This document shows positions 36,895 through 45,575 of a DNA stretch of 64,000 nucleotides, in pieces (the first letter of the stretch is position 1; each line of letters opens with the position of its first letter). A model generated the notes under the pieces. That model searched no databases. It saw only the letters and a list, made by a program, of their open reading frames with translations, and was not told where the DNA came from. The DNA lies in NCBI RefSeq assembly GCF_004375085.3, contig NZ_SNAQ03000007.1, forward strand, positions 1 through 64,000, read 5' to 3'. The stretch comes from Lewinella sp. W8. Lineage in GTDB: Bacteria; Bacteroidota; Bacteroidia; Chitinophagales; Saprospiraceae. A program made the translations under genes and the position numbers.

Positions 36895-38661
36895 ATGAAG
36901 TACCTCTTGTTACTGACCTTTTGTGCTTTGGCGGGACAAGCCCTGCCGGGGCAAAGCTATCGGTACGTAAGGACGGTTTTTCCCGGAGCCAGCGTCACCA
37001 CAAACGTGCGCTACGCTTCGGCCGACTTTATCGACTTTCCCTACTTCAACGAAAGTAGTACCACCCGGGGCGACCTGTTCATGGATGTTTATACTCCCGT
37101 CGGCGACCTGAACACCAACCGCCCGGCCATCATCTTCGCCCACAGCGGTGGTTTCCTGAACGGCAACCGCAACCATGACGATATCGTTGCGCTCTGCGAC
37201 AGTTTTGCCCGCAAGGGATACGTGACGGCAACCATTGATTACCGACTCGGATTTAATCTGCTCTCCGACGCCGACCTGCACGGCACCCGGGCGGTCTACC
37301 GCGGTTTACAGGACGGCCGAGCTGCCGTCCGCTTCCTGCGGGCCAACGCCGCCGCCTACGGTATCGATCCGAATAAGGTGTACTTCGGTGGAAGTAGTGC
37401 GGGCTCCTTTATCGCACTGCACAGTATCTACATGGAGGACCCAACGGAGAAACCTCCCTTTGCGGACCCCGTCGTTTACTCCAATCTGGTGCCGCCCTTC
37501 ACCTATACCGGTCCCGACCTGGGTGGATACGACGTGGGTGATCACCTGTCGGAGAGTGGTACCCCCGACGCCATTATGGCGCTCTGGGGCGCCGTGGAGT
37601 CCACCGACCTGATTACGCCGGCCAACGGACAACCCGCCCTGCTGGTGCACGGAAGCGACGACGAAACGGTCCCCTTCGGACTCGGAAACCCCTTCGGCCT
37701 GTCCTCCCTCCCGGCCGTGGAAGGAAGCCTGCTGATCAGTGGTAAACTCAGTAGCTTGGGATTTGCGGAACACGAAACCTACTTTGTGGAAGGCGTGGGG
37801 CATGAGTTTCATGGCACCTCCAACGGGACCTGGGATAACGGCAGTGGCAATACCTACTGGGACACGATCATCAATCGGGCGGAGCAGTTTTTCTGGAAGC
37901 GCCATAAGCCTACGGCCGACTTTACGGTGGGCACCAACGGTCTGGACGCTCAATTCACCTTCACCGGCTCGGGAGCAATCTCCTGGAACTGGGATTTCGG
38001 GGATGGATCGACTGCTGCCGCCGCAAACCCGGCCCACCGCTATTCCCAGTCGGGCAATTACTCCGTATTCCTGTACGTCGAGAACGACAACCTGAGCTGG
38101 GATACCATCCGGCAGTCGGTGTCGGTCAGCTCGTCCCTGCCCGTAACCTGGGCTCGCCCCCTCCGTGTGGAACGACGGGCCGAAGGGGGAAATCAGCTCT
38201 TTTGGACGGTCTCCCATCAGGAAAACTGCGCCTCTTTTACGGTTGAGCACGCCCGAAGTGAGGAAGACTTTATCGACCTGGAAACCATCGCGGGCGACGG
38301 CTACCTACGGGAAGCCCGGGATTTTGCCGTAGTTCACCCTAAAGTGGGATCGGGAACGCACTATTATCGCATCCGACAACAAGACCATGACGGAAGTACT
38401 TCCTACAGCAATACGGCCGTCATCCGGATTCGATCCGCCAACGTCCAGGTCACCCCTAATCCCAGTAGCGGCTGGATTAACCTTTCCCTTCCCGAGGACG
38501 GGGGAGGGGAGTTCGTGGTTTCGAATGCATGGGGAGCGCACATCCTGACCGGTAAAATTAGCGGGGGTACGGGCCAAATTGATCTCAGTGGACTTTCCGC
38601 CGGGCTCTATTTTCTGCGGATGAAGGGAAGTGCGGTAGCTACTAAAGTGGTGCTTGAGTGA
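36895..38661 (+). CDS. Secreted alpha/beta-hydrolase esterase with PKD and T9SS sorting domains
   Basis: The 588-residue protein has a signal peptide (MKYLLLLTFCALAGQALPG). Residues 40-330 are a carboxylesterase-like hydrolase with the oxyanion region FAHSGGFLNGNRNHDD, nucleophile elbow FGGSSAGSF, an acid in LLVHGSDDETVPF and His in EGVGHEFHG. A PKD domain follows (WNWDFGDGSTAAAANPAHRYSQSG, about 365-405). The C-terminal 75 residues are a T9SS sorting domain (VTPNPSSGWINLSL, LSGLSAGLYFLRMKG). It is probably secreted by the type IX system to act on esters in polymers; the substrate is not known. Confidence 0.88.
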   Translation: MKYLLLLTFCALAGQALPGQSYRYVRTVFPGASVTTNVRYASADFIDFPYFNESSTTRGDLFMDVYTPVGDLNTNRPAIIFAHSGGFLNGNRNHDDIVALCDSFARKGYVTATIDYRLGFNLLSDADLHGTRAVYRGLQDGRAAVRFLRANAAAYGIDPNKVYFGGSSAGSFIALHSIYMEDPTEKPPFADPVVYSNLVPPFTYTGPDLGGYDVGDHLSESGTPDAIMALWGAVESTDLITPANGQPALLVHGSDDETVPFGLGNPFGLSSLPAVEGSLLISGKLSSLGFAEHETYFVEGVGHEFHGTSNGTWDNGSGNTYWDTIINRAEQFFWKRHKPTADFTVGTNGLDAQFTFTGSGAISWNWDFGDGSTAAAANPAHRYSQSGNYSVFLYVENDNLSWDTIRQSVSVSSSLPVTWARPLRVERRAEGGNQLFWTVSHQENCASFTVEHARSEEDFIDLETIAGDGYLREARDFAVVHPKVGSGTHYYRIRQQDHDGSTSYSNTAVIRIRSANVQVTPNPSSGWINLSLPEDGGGEFVVSNAWGAHILTGKISGGTGQIDLSGLSAGLYFLRMKGSAVATKVVLE

Positions 38662-38669
38662 GCACGCAA

Positions 38670-40184
38670 CTAGAGCACTGCGGCCACCCCGGCCTCCACT
38701 TCGTTAGCAAGGGGAAGGTCAAACAGGCGGTCGATACCCGCCAGACGGTGTGCGTCTGAGGTATCCGTCCAGTGATTGATCTGTCCGGACTTCTCATCAA
38801 AATGGTAATCGGTCATCCATCCCTGATGAAAGCGCTCGACCTGATGGATGGCCTGCGCCAGGTAGAGAATATCTTCCTCCGTCATCGTGGGGTGAATGGA
38901 TAGGCGCACCCATCCCGGCCGTTCGGATACGTCTCCGGCGTCTACTTTTTCGGAGAACCGGCGGGAAGTTTCCCGGCAAAGGTCCAGTAGCAGGTGGCCG
39001 TACGTTCCGGCGCAGGAGCAACCTCCCCGGACCTGAATGCCGAAATGATCATTGAGGAGTTTCACGGTAAGGTTATGGTGCAGGCCGCGGATATTGAAGG
39101 AAATGATGCCCAGGCGTTCACGGTGTTCGTTGGCCAGAATGTCGAGGCCGGGAATGGCGTCGAGTTTGCGCCAGAGCAGGTCCATCAATTCCTCTTCGCG
39201 TTGGCGGATATTGGCTACGCCCATCTGGTCCTTCAGACGCATGGCCATGGCGGCCCGGATGGTTTGCAGCATGGCGGGGGTGCCGCCGTCTTCGCGCAGG
39301 TTCAGGTCTTCGAGGTAGCGGTGTCCTCCCCAGGGGTTAGTCCAGGTCACGGTTCCGCCGCCGGGGTGGTCGGGCACGGGGGAGGTCAGGTGGCGCTGGT
39401 TTACGACGAGAATGCCGGAGCTTCCGGGGCCACCCAGGAATTTGTGGGGAGAGAAAAAGATTGCGTCCAGATCAGCATTTGGGCGCGAGCGCGGGTGCAT
39501 ATCAATTTCCGTATAAGGAGCCGAGCACGCAAAGTCCACGAAGCAATACCCGGCCCGTTCGTGCATGATCTCGGCAATGTCATAGAAGGGCGTTTCGATG
39601 CCCGTAACGTTGGAACAGGCCGTGATGGAGGCAATTTTCAGCGGTCGATCGGCGTACCGGTCGGCGGCGGCGGCAAACTGCCGGGGGCACACGAGGCCGT
39701 CGGCACCGGGAGGCACCACGACCACTTCGGCGATGGTTTCCAGCCAGCTCGTCTGGTTGGAGTGGTGCTCCATGTGGGTAACGAAGATGACCGGGCGTTC
39801 CCGCTCGGGAATGACCACCCGTTCCGCGTGCTGGGTGGGCACCCGCAGGCCCATCATCCGCTGAAGTTTGTTCACTACTCCCGTCATGCCCGATCCTTCA
39901 CAAACCAGGACGTCTTCCTCCCGGGCGCCCACGTGCTCCCGGATGATGTGCCGGGCGGCTTCGTAGGCGTGGGTCATGGCCTGTCCGGTGGCGTTGGTGT
40001 CCGTGTGGGAGTTGGCCATCAGCGGAAGGATATGATCCCGGATGGCGTCTTCGATCGGGCCGTAGGCCCGGCCGCTGGCCGTCCAGTCGGCGTAGGTAAC
40101 GCTTTGTGCCGCGGCGTAGGGCGTCTTGATGCGAAGATCATTTCCGATGATGTGCTGGCGAATGTGAGAAAATTTGTCGGACAT
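38670..40184 (-). CDS. Class V aminotransferase-fold PLP enzyme (cysteine desulfurase-like)
   Basis: The 504-residue protein has the PLP-binding Lys in FFSPHKFLGGPGSSG. N-terminal features are TYADWTASGRAYGPIED and NSHTDTNATGQAMTHAYEAAR, with THMEHHSNQTSW (cofactor-stacking His) and VDFACSAPY (PLP-ring Asp). The family includes cysteine desulfurases and SufS-like enzymes. RGGCSCAGTYGH near residue 390 provides a Cys in the position of the desulfurase catalytic loop. At 504 residues it is about 100 longer than IscS/SufS, so the exact reaction is uncertain. It faces the secreted esterase gene tail to tail, with an 8-bp gap. Confidence 0.8.
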   Translation of the reverse strand: MSDKFSHIRQHIIGNDLRIKTPYAAAQSVTYADWTASGRAYGPIEDAIRDHILPLMANSHTDTNATGQAMTHAYEAARHIIREHVGAREEDVLVCEGSGMTGVVNKLQRMMGLRVPTQHAERVVIPERERPVIFVTHMEHHSNQTSWLETIAEVVVVPPGADGLVCPRQFAAAADRYADRPLKIASITACSNVTGIETPFYDIAEIMHERAGYCFVDFACSAPYTEIDMHPRSRPNADLDAIFFSPHKFLGGPGSSGILVVNQRHLTSPVPDHPGGGTVTWTNPWGGHRYLEDLNLREDGGTPAMLQTIRAAMAMRLKDQMGVANIRQREEELMDLLWRKLDAIPGLDILANEHRERLGIISFNIRGLHHNLTVKLLNDHFGIQVRGGCSCAGTYGHLLLDLCRETSRRFSEKVDAGDVSERPGWVRLSIHPTMTEEDILYLAQAIHQVERFHQGWMTDYHFDEKSGQINHWTDTSDAHRLAGIDRLFDLPLANEVEAGVAAVL

Positions 40185-40583
40185 GGGTGTGTGTAATTAT
40201 TGATCGGGTTGACAGTTGCTTAATACCAGTAAATACCTTTCCGTTACGGGGGGCAGTACTTTTGTGCTTTCTGCTTTCAGCACAAACCTAGTAGCTTGTC
40301 ATCCTGACGGATGCGAAGCAAACACCGGCGGACCCGAACCCCGAGACCAGAAATCCGAAATTTCGGATTTGTCAGCTTATTCCTGGCGCGGGGACTAGTG
40401 CGACGATGGTCCTAAATACGTCTCCAGGTAGGCGATAGCACGGTGATCCGGGTCACGCATCCGCCGAATGGTGACATCAATCATTTTCCTCGCCTTGAGC
40501 TGGAGCTCCTGGCTTCACCGGAAATTGCGGCACCTGCGGCCACGCCATATTACTTCAATGATCAATCCCTGAGGCAACAGGCT
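40185..40583. other. 399-bp intergenic region, no supported gene
   Basis: It holds one copy of the dispersed CGCAGGTGC motif (minus strand, 40530-40538) and a 29-codon minus-strand frame (40395-40484) that reads like protein but has no support. No terminator or promoter is clear. Confidence 0.5.
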
Positions 40584-43500
40584 TTAACCCGATACTTTTG
40601 CGCTCCTATTCAAGGATTCAATTTTCAGCTTGCAGACTTTGATGTAGTTCCGTAGCATCCCGTTGTTCAGGTAGACGCGTTCGAGGGCCGCACTGAAGTG
40701 AAACAGGTTGTCGTTAAAATCATCTTCCAAAAAGTACATCTCCCCGATTAGGGATTGGTAATGATGATTTTCCGTGTGGGTGTGAATGGCAAAGTAAAAG
40801 TGCTCGATGGCCTTGCGGTAATGGTGAATGGGGGAAAGTCCCGGATCCGCAGGAAATTCCCGGCCAAAATGATTTTGCACTTCCTGCTGACACGCATCCT
40901 GCCCCAGGTTATGGTATTTCTCGCACCACTGGGCCATTTGATAGTGCGCTTCACCGAGCTGCGACTGTAGGATATTGTAGGACGATCCGTATTTATTGAG
41001 GGTGGCAATTACTTCGTGGCAATAGTAAAGGCCGTGCTTGACGTCCTCGATGGTAGACTTTTTATTTCGGCAGCCCTTAAGCAAATCAATGCTCAATTCC
41101 CGAATCAAATGAAGTCGCACAAAGGGACTGTTTTCCAGCTTGCCCAGGTCATCCTGGTTTAATTCGTAGGGGTAGTCGAGAATTCGTAATATTCTCCGGC
41201 CCATGATTTTAGCGGCCAGATAAATATTGCTTGACTTGGCGCGGTTGGCGGGAGGAGCGTCGAAATTTTCGGAAAGCGTCTCGTCTCCTTCCACCCGATC
41301 GAGCATCCGGCCAATGGTGTTGATCATGGCCTCGCAAACCATTTTTACCGTTTTCCGGTAGGCTGCTTGTTCTTCTTCGGTGGCCTTGGAAAATTTTGTG
41401 CCGGAGGGGCCCAAAGAGAAGTAGATTACCCAAAGGATTTTATATAGCTGAAATGCTGAACTGTAGGGCTTGATGGCGTATTGGTAATAGAGGTGAGAAA
41501 CGTAGTACAGCGAAATGGCACTTTCGGGGAAATTCAGGCTGTCCTCTACCGGTTGAACGAATAATCTCTGGGCCCATTGCTGGCGGAAGGAAAGCGAACC
41601 CTGCTGGCCACTTGATCTCCCCGAATCGGGTTTTACGGAATCTTGCAGTGACTTAAATAATAGTTCCAGCGCATTCTTGTAGACCTTTGCCGTTTCGGGG
41701 TCTTCCCATTTGACGGCCATATTCATCGTCGCAATCGTGGCATCACCGAGTTTGGACCATAGGTTGGCACTGTAGAAAAGCATGGATGCGTTCCAGTTGC
41801 CCCGGAAATCATCGTGCAGGAGCATGAACGTTTGCGAGAAGAGATCGTAGGTAGGGAACTGCTCCAGGAACCACGTCACGATTTTTTTTGCGTGGTCAAT
41901 TTGTGCCTGGGACTTTTCGGGATGAGCATCGTAGCCCGCATATTCCTGCTGAAAGGCCTTAGCGGGAGATGCCCCGGGAAAGAAACCACTGGCGGTATAC
42001 GCCCCGATCAGCGAACGTTCGTTGGCAGGGTCCTCGAATTCCTTTTTGATGTCGGCTACCTTTTTCAAAAGATAGTCGCGGTGGCGAACCTCAATTCGAT
42101 CGACCAGGAGAAATTTAATGCGATCCCTGATCAGTTTATCCTCCAGCTTGTTTTTGAGCAGCAGCCACAAGGCCTTTTTGTAATTGTAGTAGGCAATGAT
42201 GGAGGGGCGGTAGTCAATGCTAAAGGTTCTTTTCGCCGGGTCCTTATATTCCTCTTCTTTTGTTCCCTTCTCGATTTCTTCCCGCTTAACTATGGGTGTA
42301 AGATCATCTAAATATTCAGCTACTTCCGGATAGTAAAGCCGCATAATGTAGCCCCACTTGGAAAGGTCTTCCCCCTCGGCGCTGTTGTTTTTGAAAAAAA
42401 GGAGGGTGCCTAAGTTGTGGTAATAGTCCGCAAACAGAAACTGGTGGCGGGACAGCTTCAGGTGGTGGATTTTATGCTCCACAAATTCTTCGTGGAGCAG
42501 GCTGCGGTTAAGCTGCCCCCTTGACTTATGCACTCTTTTCCGATAGGCGGCAATTCGGTTTTCCTCCTCCTCCCGTTGGCTCTTTTCGTTCCCGGACAAC
42601 AGGAGGTTGAACAATCCCACCCGAGCTTCCTTCAGGTCGTGTTGGCTGATGCCTCCGTAGCGGTACTTCTCGATCAGGGCAAGTTTTGCCAGGAACGGGA
42701 TGTTCAGTAATTGCAGGTTGCGATAACTCTCGAAGGGATCAGTGTTGGTCGCCCCTTCGGAGTTCCCGAGATCATCACCGATCAGCCATTTGGCGTAAAG
42801 CGGGACATCATTGATGATGGTCTGGTAGGTAGAATAGGCGCTGTCAAAGGCCTTCATTTTCTCGAGGCTCAGGGAAAGTTTGAGCATGTTCCTGGTCCAG
42901 ATGAATACCTGATGGCTGGTGATTGCATAGCGACGGTTGGTCGGAAACCGAAGCGTCTGGATGCTGTCAGTATAGTAGATTACGGCGTCCTCAAACTCCT
43001 GGTCGTAAAAATGGAGGTCACCCAGGATGGTCTGGATGAAGGCAATGGAGTGCACAAACTGATTCATCCCCTTGACGGGGGTAAAATCACTGTATTTATT
43101 TTCCAGCTCCCGGAGTTTTAGCTTGTAGTGTCGTTTGACCTGGCGGGATTCGTCGAGGGTGAAGGTGAAGGCGGCTGCACTTTGCTCGGAAATTTTGGCC
43201 AACAGGCTAATCTCCTGAGAGATTTCGCTGTAAAACTTATACTGGAAAAGGCCCGAAATGGTGGGGCGAATGTAGTTGTAGGAAAGGTGTGAGATCAGTT
43301 GCTCCAAAAAGGAGCGCAGGTGAGGGTCCGCGTTGCCGAGAATGACTTCCGGGATGGTTTCGAGGTTGCGCCAGGAAAAGCCGAAGGAATGGAACTTCAG
43401 CAAGTGATCCATGATGAAGGCCGAGGAGAAGAGGAGCTTGTCTCCGTAAGACTTTACGTGGCTGCTGTTGGTGACCAGGTAGGGGTGATAGAGCTCGGCG

Positions 43501-45203
43501 GTGAGGAACACTTCAAACTGCTTCTGGGCGGAGAACTTCAGAAACCAATGGTTAGGGGTCGGGGCATCATTTTTGGTATAAATTCTTTTGTTGGTTTTGG
43601 CGTCGTAATAGTGCTGCACGCGGGGACCAAGGTTGTCGCCCTTTACGATCAAATCTTCGATGAGGCTGATCAGCTTTTTCGGAGTACCGTTGCTGCGGTA
43701 GGTCAGGTAAACCACGTAGGTTTTGAGGAGCTGAAAAACCGGGTCATCCCGTCGGGGAAAGATGTTATCAAGTTTGTACTCTTCCTCCAGGTCGTAGCCA
43801 TCGACCAATAGCTTACAGAGAAAGTTTTCTGTGGCGTCGGATACGTTGCTGCTGTAGGGATAGACCTTCTCCTTGAAGAAGGAGTTGACGTAGATGACGT
43901 CACTGAAAATACTGCTGTAGAAGGAGTCCCGGTCGGCGATGTCGGCCAGCGAAGCGTCGAACAGTTCCCTGCCGCCGATGAAGAAGAAGGTGGCCGGGGC
44001 AGAGTTGAGGAAGGATTTCAGGTTGCCCAGCAATCTGCCCACCGTATCCTGCCGTTCGCGCAGCCGGGAGTTATTGATGGAAATGGCACCGATCCGTTGA
44101 TCTTCTTCAAATTCGGCGAGGTTGCCGGAGGGTTCCATTTTGTCCAATTCGTCGAGGATGAAGACGAATTTGGGGATGAAGGGGTAGCTGCTGAGGTATT
44201 TTACTCTGTTCCTTCTAAGTCGATCGAGATCATTAAGCAAAAACATTAATTCCGCTTCAATTTCCTTGGCGGAGGCCAGAGGGTAGGAAATCTGGTCGTT
44301 GCTGGAATAGCGGAATAAGCTTGAGGAAACCGCTACGGCCGATAGGCCGAATTGCTTGCGCACACTGGGCTCTAGGGACAGCTCATTTTTTCTGGATACT
44401 TCACCGTAAAGCCGATCATTTAAGTGGAGAAGGCGGGCCCCGATTTGATGGTATTGCTTTTGCCGAAGGGCTTGATCCCGTGGGGTGAAAATATTGGCAA
44501 TCCCCCTTATGGGGAGGTAGAGTGGCCTGCGATACAGTATGCTAGTAGGCGTCACTTCGTTAAACCACCGGAGTAGTTGCTGGGCAATCTGACTGTAAAC
44601 ATCCTTTTCGGTGACGTCTTCCTGCGACAAGGGTATTTCGAAGGACCGATATTGTTCCGATGAATTAGCTTTTTCAGAAAGGAAAATACCGGCATCCCAG
44701 GCAAGAAAAATTGGGAGGATCAACAAGTAGATTACCAAGATGATGATGAGCACCGTTTTAATAACCTCGAGAAGGGTCCAACTATCCAGGGAGTCGCCGT
44801 TGGGGACGGCTGGAATCCAATCACGCGGAATCCATTCCATAAAGAATGCCAAAGAGTACAGTCCACCAACAATAAGTATTGCCAGGATTGGAAGAATCCA
44901 TCTCAGGGAGGATTGAGCTCTTTTATTGTTCCTTTTCTTGGGGGATGGATTATTAGCCTCATGAATACTCTTTCGAAGCAGCGAAGTTTTTCCGATTCCC
45001 CGGTATCCGGTGATGAGGTAGGCGGAATTGCCGGAACATTCTTCCTTGATCAACCGCTTCAGGTAACGCTCCAGTCGGACTCTACCGACCCAGTTGTTGT
45101 AGCGTTCACCGGATTCACCATCCAGTTTCTTGGGGGCATAATTATGGAGCTTTACGTACAAAGTATCAATCTTTGCACTACTCGGCCGGGAGGGAGCACT
45201 CAT
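40584..45203 (-). CDS. Giant KAP-like membrane P-loop NTPase with helical-repeat C-terminus
   Basis: The 1539-residue protein has Walker A GYRGIGKTS at 66-74, two strong membrane segments at about 102-121 and 147-168, and Walker B FVFILDELDKM at 346-356. Membrane helices inserted between Walker A and B are the hallmark of KAP NTPases (Kidins220/PifA group), and DELDK resembles their DDLDR motif. Residues 600-1539 are helix-rich with TPR-like stretches (LGDLHFYDQEFEDAVIYYTD, HYRKAIEHFYFAIHTHTENH). KAP proteins assemble at the inner face of the membrane, and PifA excludes phage T7. An antiphage or signalling role is an inference. The gene stands alone, and no nuclease or toxin domain is recognised. 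Confidence 0.7.
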   Translation of the reverse strand: MSAPSRPSSAKIDTLYVKLHNYAPKKLDGESGERYNNWVGRVRLERYLKRLIKEECSGNSAYLITGYRGIGKTSLLRKSIHEANNPSPKKRNNKRAQSSLRWILPILAILIVGGLYSLAFFMEWIPRDWIPAVPNGDSLDSWTLLEVIKTVLIIILVIYLLILPIFLAWDAGIFLSEKANSSEQYRSFEIPLSQEDVTEKDVYSQIAQQLLRWFNEVTPTSILYRRPLYLPIRGIANIFTPRDQALRQKQYHQIGARLLHLNDRLYGEVSRKNELSLEPSVRKQFGLSAVAVSSSLFRYSSNDQISYPLASAKEIEAELMFLLNDLDRLRRNRVKYLSSYPFIPKFVFILDELDKMEPSGNLAEFEEDQRIGAISINNSRLRERQDTVGRLLGNLKSFLNSAPATFFFIGGRELFDASLADIADRDSFYSSIFSDVIYVNSFFKEKVYPYSSNVSDATENFLCKLLVDGYDLEEEYKLDNIFPRRDDPVFQLLKTYVVYLTYRSNGTPKKLISLIEDLIVKGDNLGPRVQHYYDAKTNKRIYTKNDAPTPNHWFLKFSAQKQFEVFLTAELYHPYLVTNSSHVKSYGDKLLFSSAFIMDHLLKFHSFGFSWRNLETIPEVILGNADPHLRSFLEQLISHLSYNYIRPTISGLFQYKFYSEISQEISLLAKISEQSAAAFTFTLDESRQVKRHYKLKLRELENKYSDFTPVKGMNQFVHSIAFIQTILGDLHFYDQEFEDAVIYYTDSIQTLRFPTNRRYAITSHQVFIWTRNMLKLSLSLEKMKAFDSAYSTYQTIINDVPLYAKWLIGDDLGNSEGATNTDPFESYRNLQLLNIPFLAKLALIEKYRYGGISQHDLKEARVGLFNLLLSGNEKSQREEEENRIAAYRKRVHKSRGQLNRSLLHEEFVEHKIHHLKLSRHQFLFADYYHNLGTLLFFKNNSAEGEDLSKWGYIMRLYYPEVAEYLDDLTPIVKREEIEKGTKEEEYKDPAKRTFSIDYRPSIIAYYNYKKALWLLLKNKLEDKLIRDRIKFLLVDRIEVRHRDYLLKKVADIKKEFEDPANERSLIGAYTASGFFPGASPAKAFQQEYAGYDAHPEKSQAQIDHAKKIVTWFLEQFPTYDLFSQTFMLLHDDFRGNWNASMLFYSANLWSKLGDATIATMNMAVKWEDPETAKVYKNALELLFKSLQDSVKPDSGRSSGQQGSLSFRQQWAQRLFVQPVEDSLNFPESAISLYYVSHLYYQYAIKPYSSAFQLYKILWVIYFSLGPSGTKFSKATEEEQAAYRKTVKMVCEAMINTIGRMLDRVEGDETLSENFDAPPANRAKSSNIYLAAKIMGRRILRILDYPYELNQDDLGKLENSPFVRLHLIRELSIDLLKGCRNKKSTIEDVKHGLYYCHEVIATLNKYGSSYNILQSQLGEAHYQMAQWCEKYHNLGQDACQQEVQNHFGREFPADPGLSPIHHYRKAIEHFYFAIHTHTENHHYQSLIGEMYFLEDDFNDNLFHFSAALERVYLNNGMLRNYIKVCKLKIESLNRSAKVSG

Positions 45204-45470
45204 GGTATTGTCAGATGGGTTTCAGGATATAGCTGTTCCCCTAATATAGGGGTTTTATTTGGTTGATAATTGGCTCCCCAGCCAATCCCCCGTGGGCTTT
45301 ACGACAATAATGCGTCTTCCCATCCCACGGCACCCGCACCGGCTGAGCCGAGTATTCCTGGACCCTCGCCCCGATCGTGCTTTTGAATACCCACATAACG
45401 CACACCGGCCCGAAGGGATCTTCCTCCGGGCCGGTCGTGCCGTCCTACGCTGGTCCATCTAAAATACCAT
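45204..45470. other. Intergenic region upstream of the KAP-like gene
   Basis: A hairpin CCCC-TAATATA-GGGG followed by TTTTATTT lies at about 45237-45260, and TTGGCTCCCCAGCCAA at about 45269-45284. The sequence near 45340 (CCGGCTGAGCCGAGTATTCC) recurs inverted near 48058, on the other side of the peptidase gene. No gene is supported. Confidence 0.4.
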
Positions 45471-45574
45471 CAGACTAACGGACCACCAGACTAAAATTCT
45501 AACGGACTAAAATTCTAACGGACTAAAATTCTAACAGACTAAAATTCTAACAGACTAACGGACCAACAGACCAA
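45471..45574 (+). repeat. Octamer minisatellite (TAACGGAC/TAAAATTC)n
   Basis: About 13 units of 8 bp alternate TAACGGAC or TAACAGAC with TAAAATTC, ending CAACAGAC directly beside the peptidase stop codon. The plus-strand orientation of the motif is the same as in the other three octamer arrays, although both flanking genes are on the minus strand. Confidence 0.8.
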
Positions 45575-45575
45575 A

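Noticed and set aside
40395..40484. 29-codon minus-strand frame (MIDVTIRRMRDPDHRAIAYL...)
   Set aside because: It reads like protein but is very short, has no promoter and no recognisable family; it could be a gene remnant but cannot be supported.
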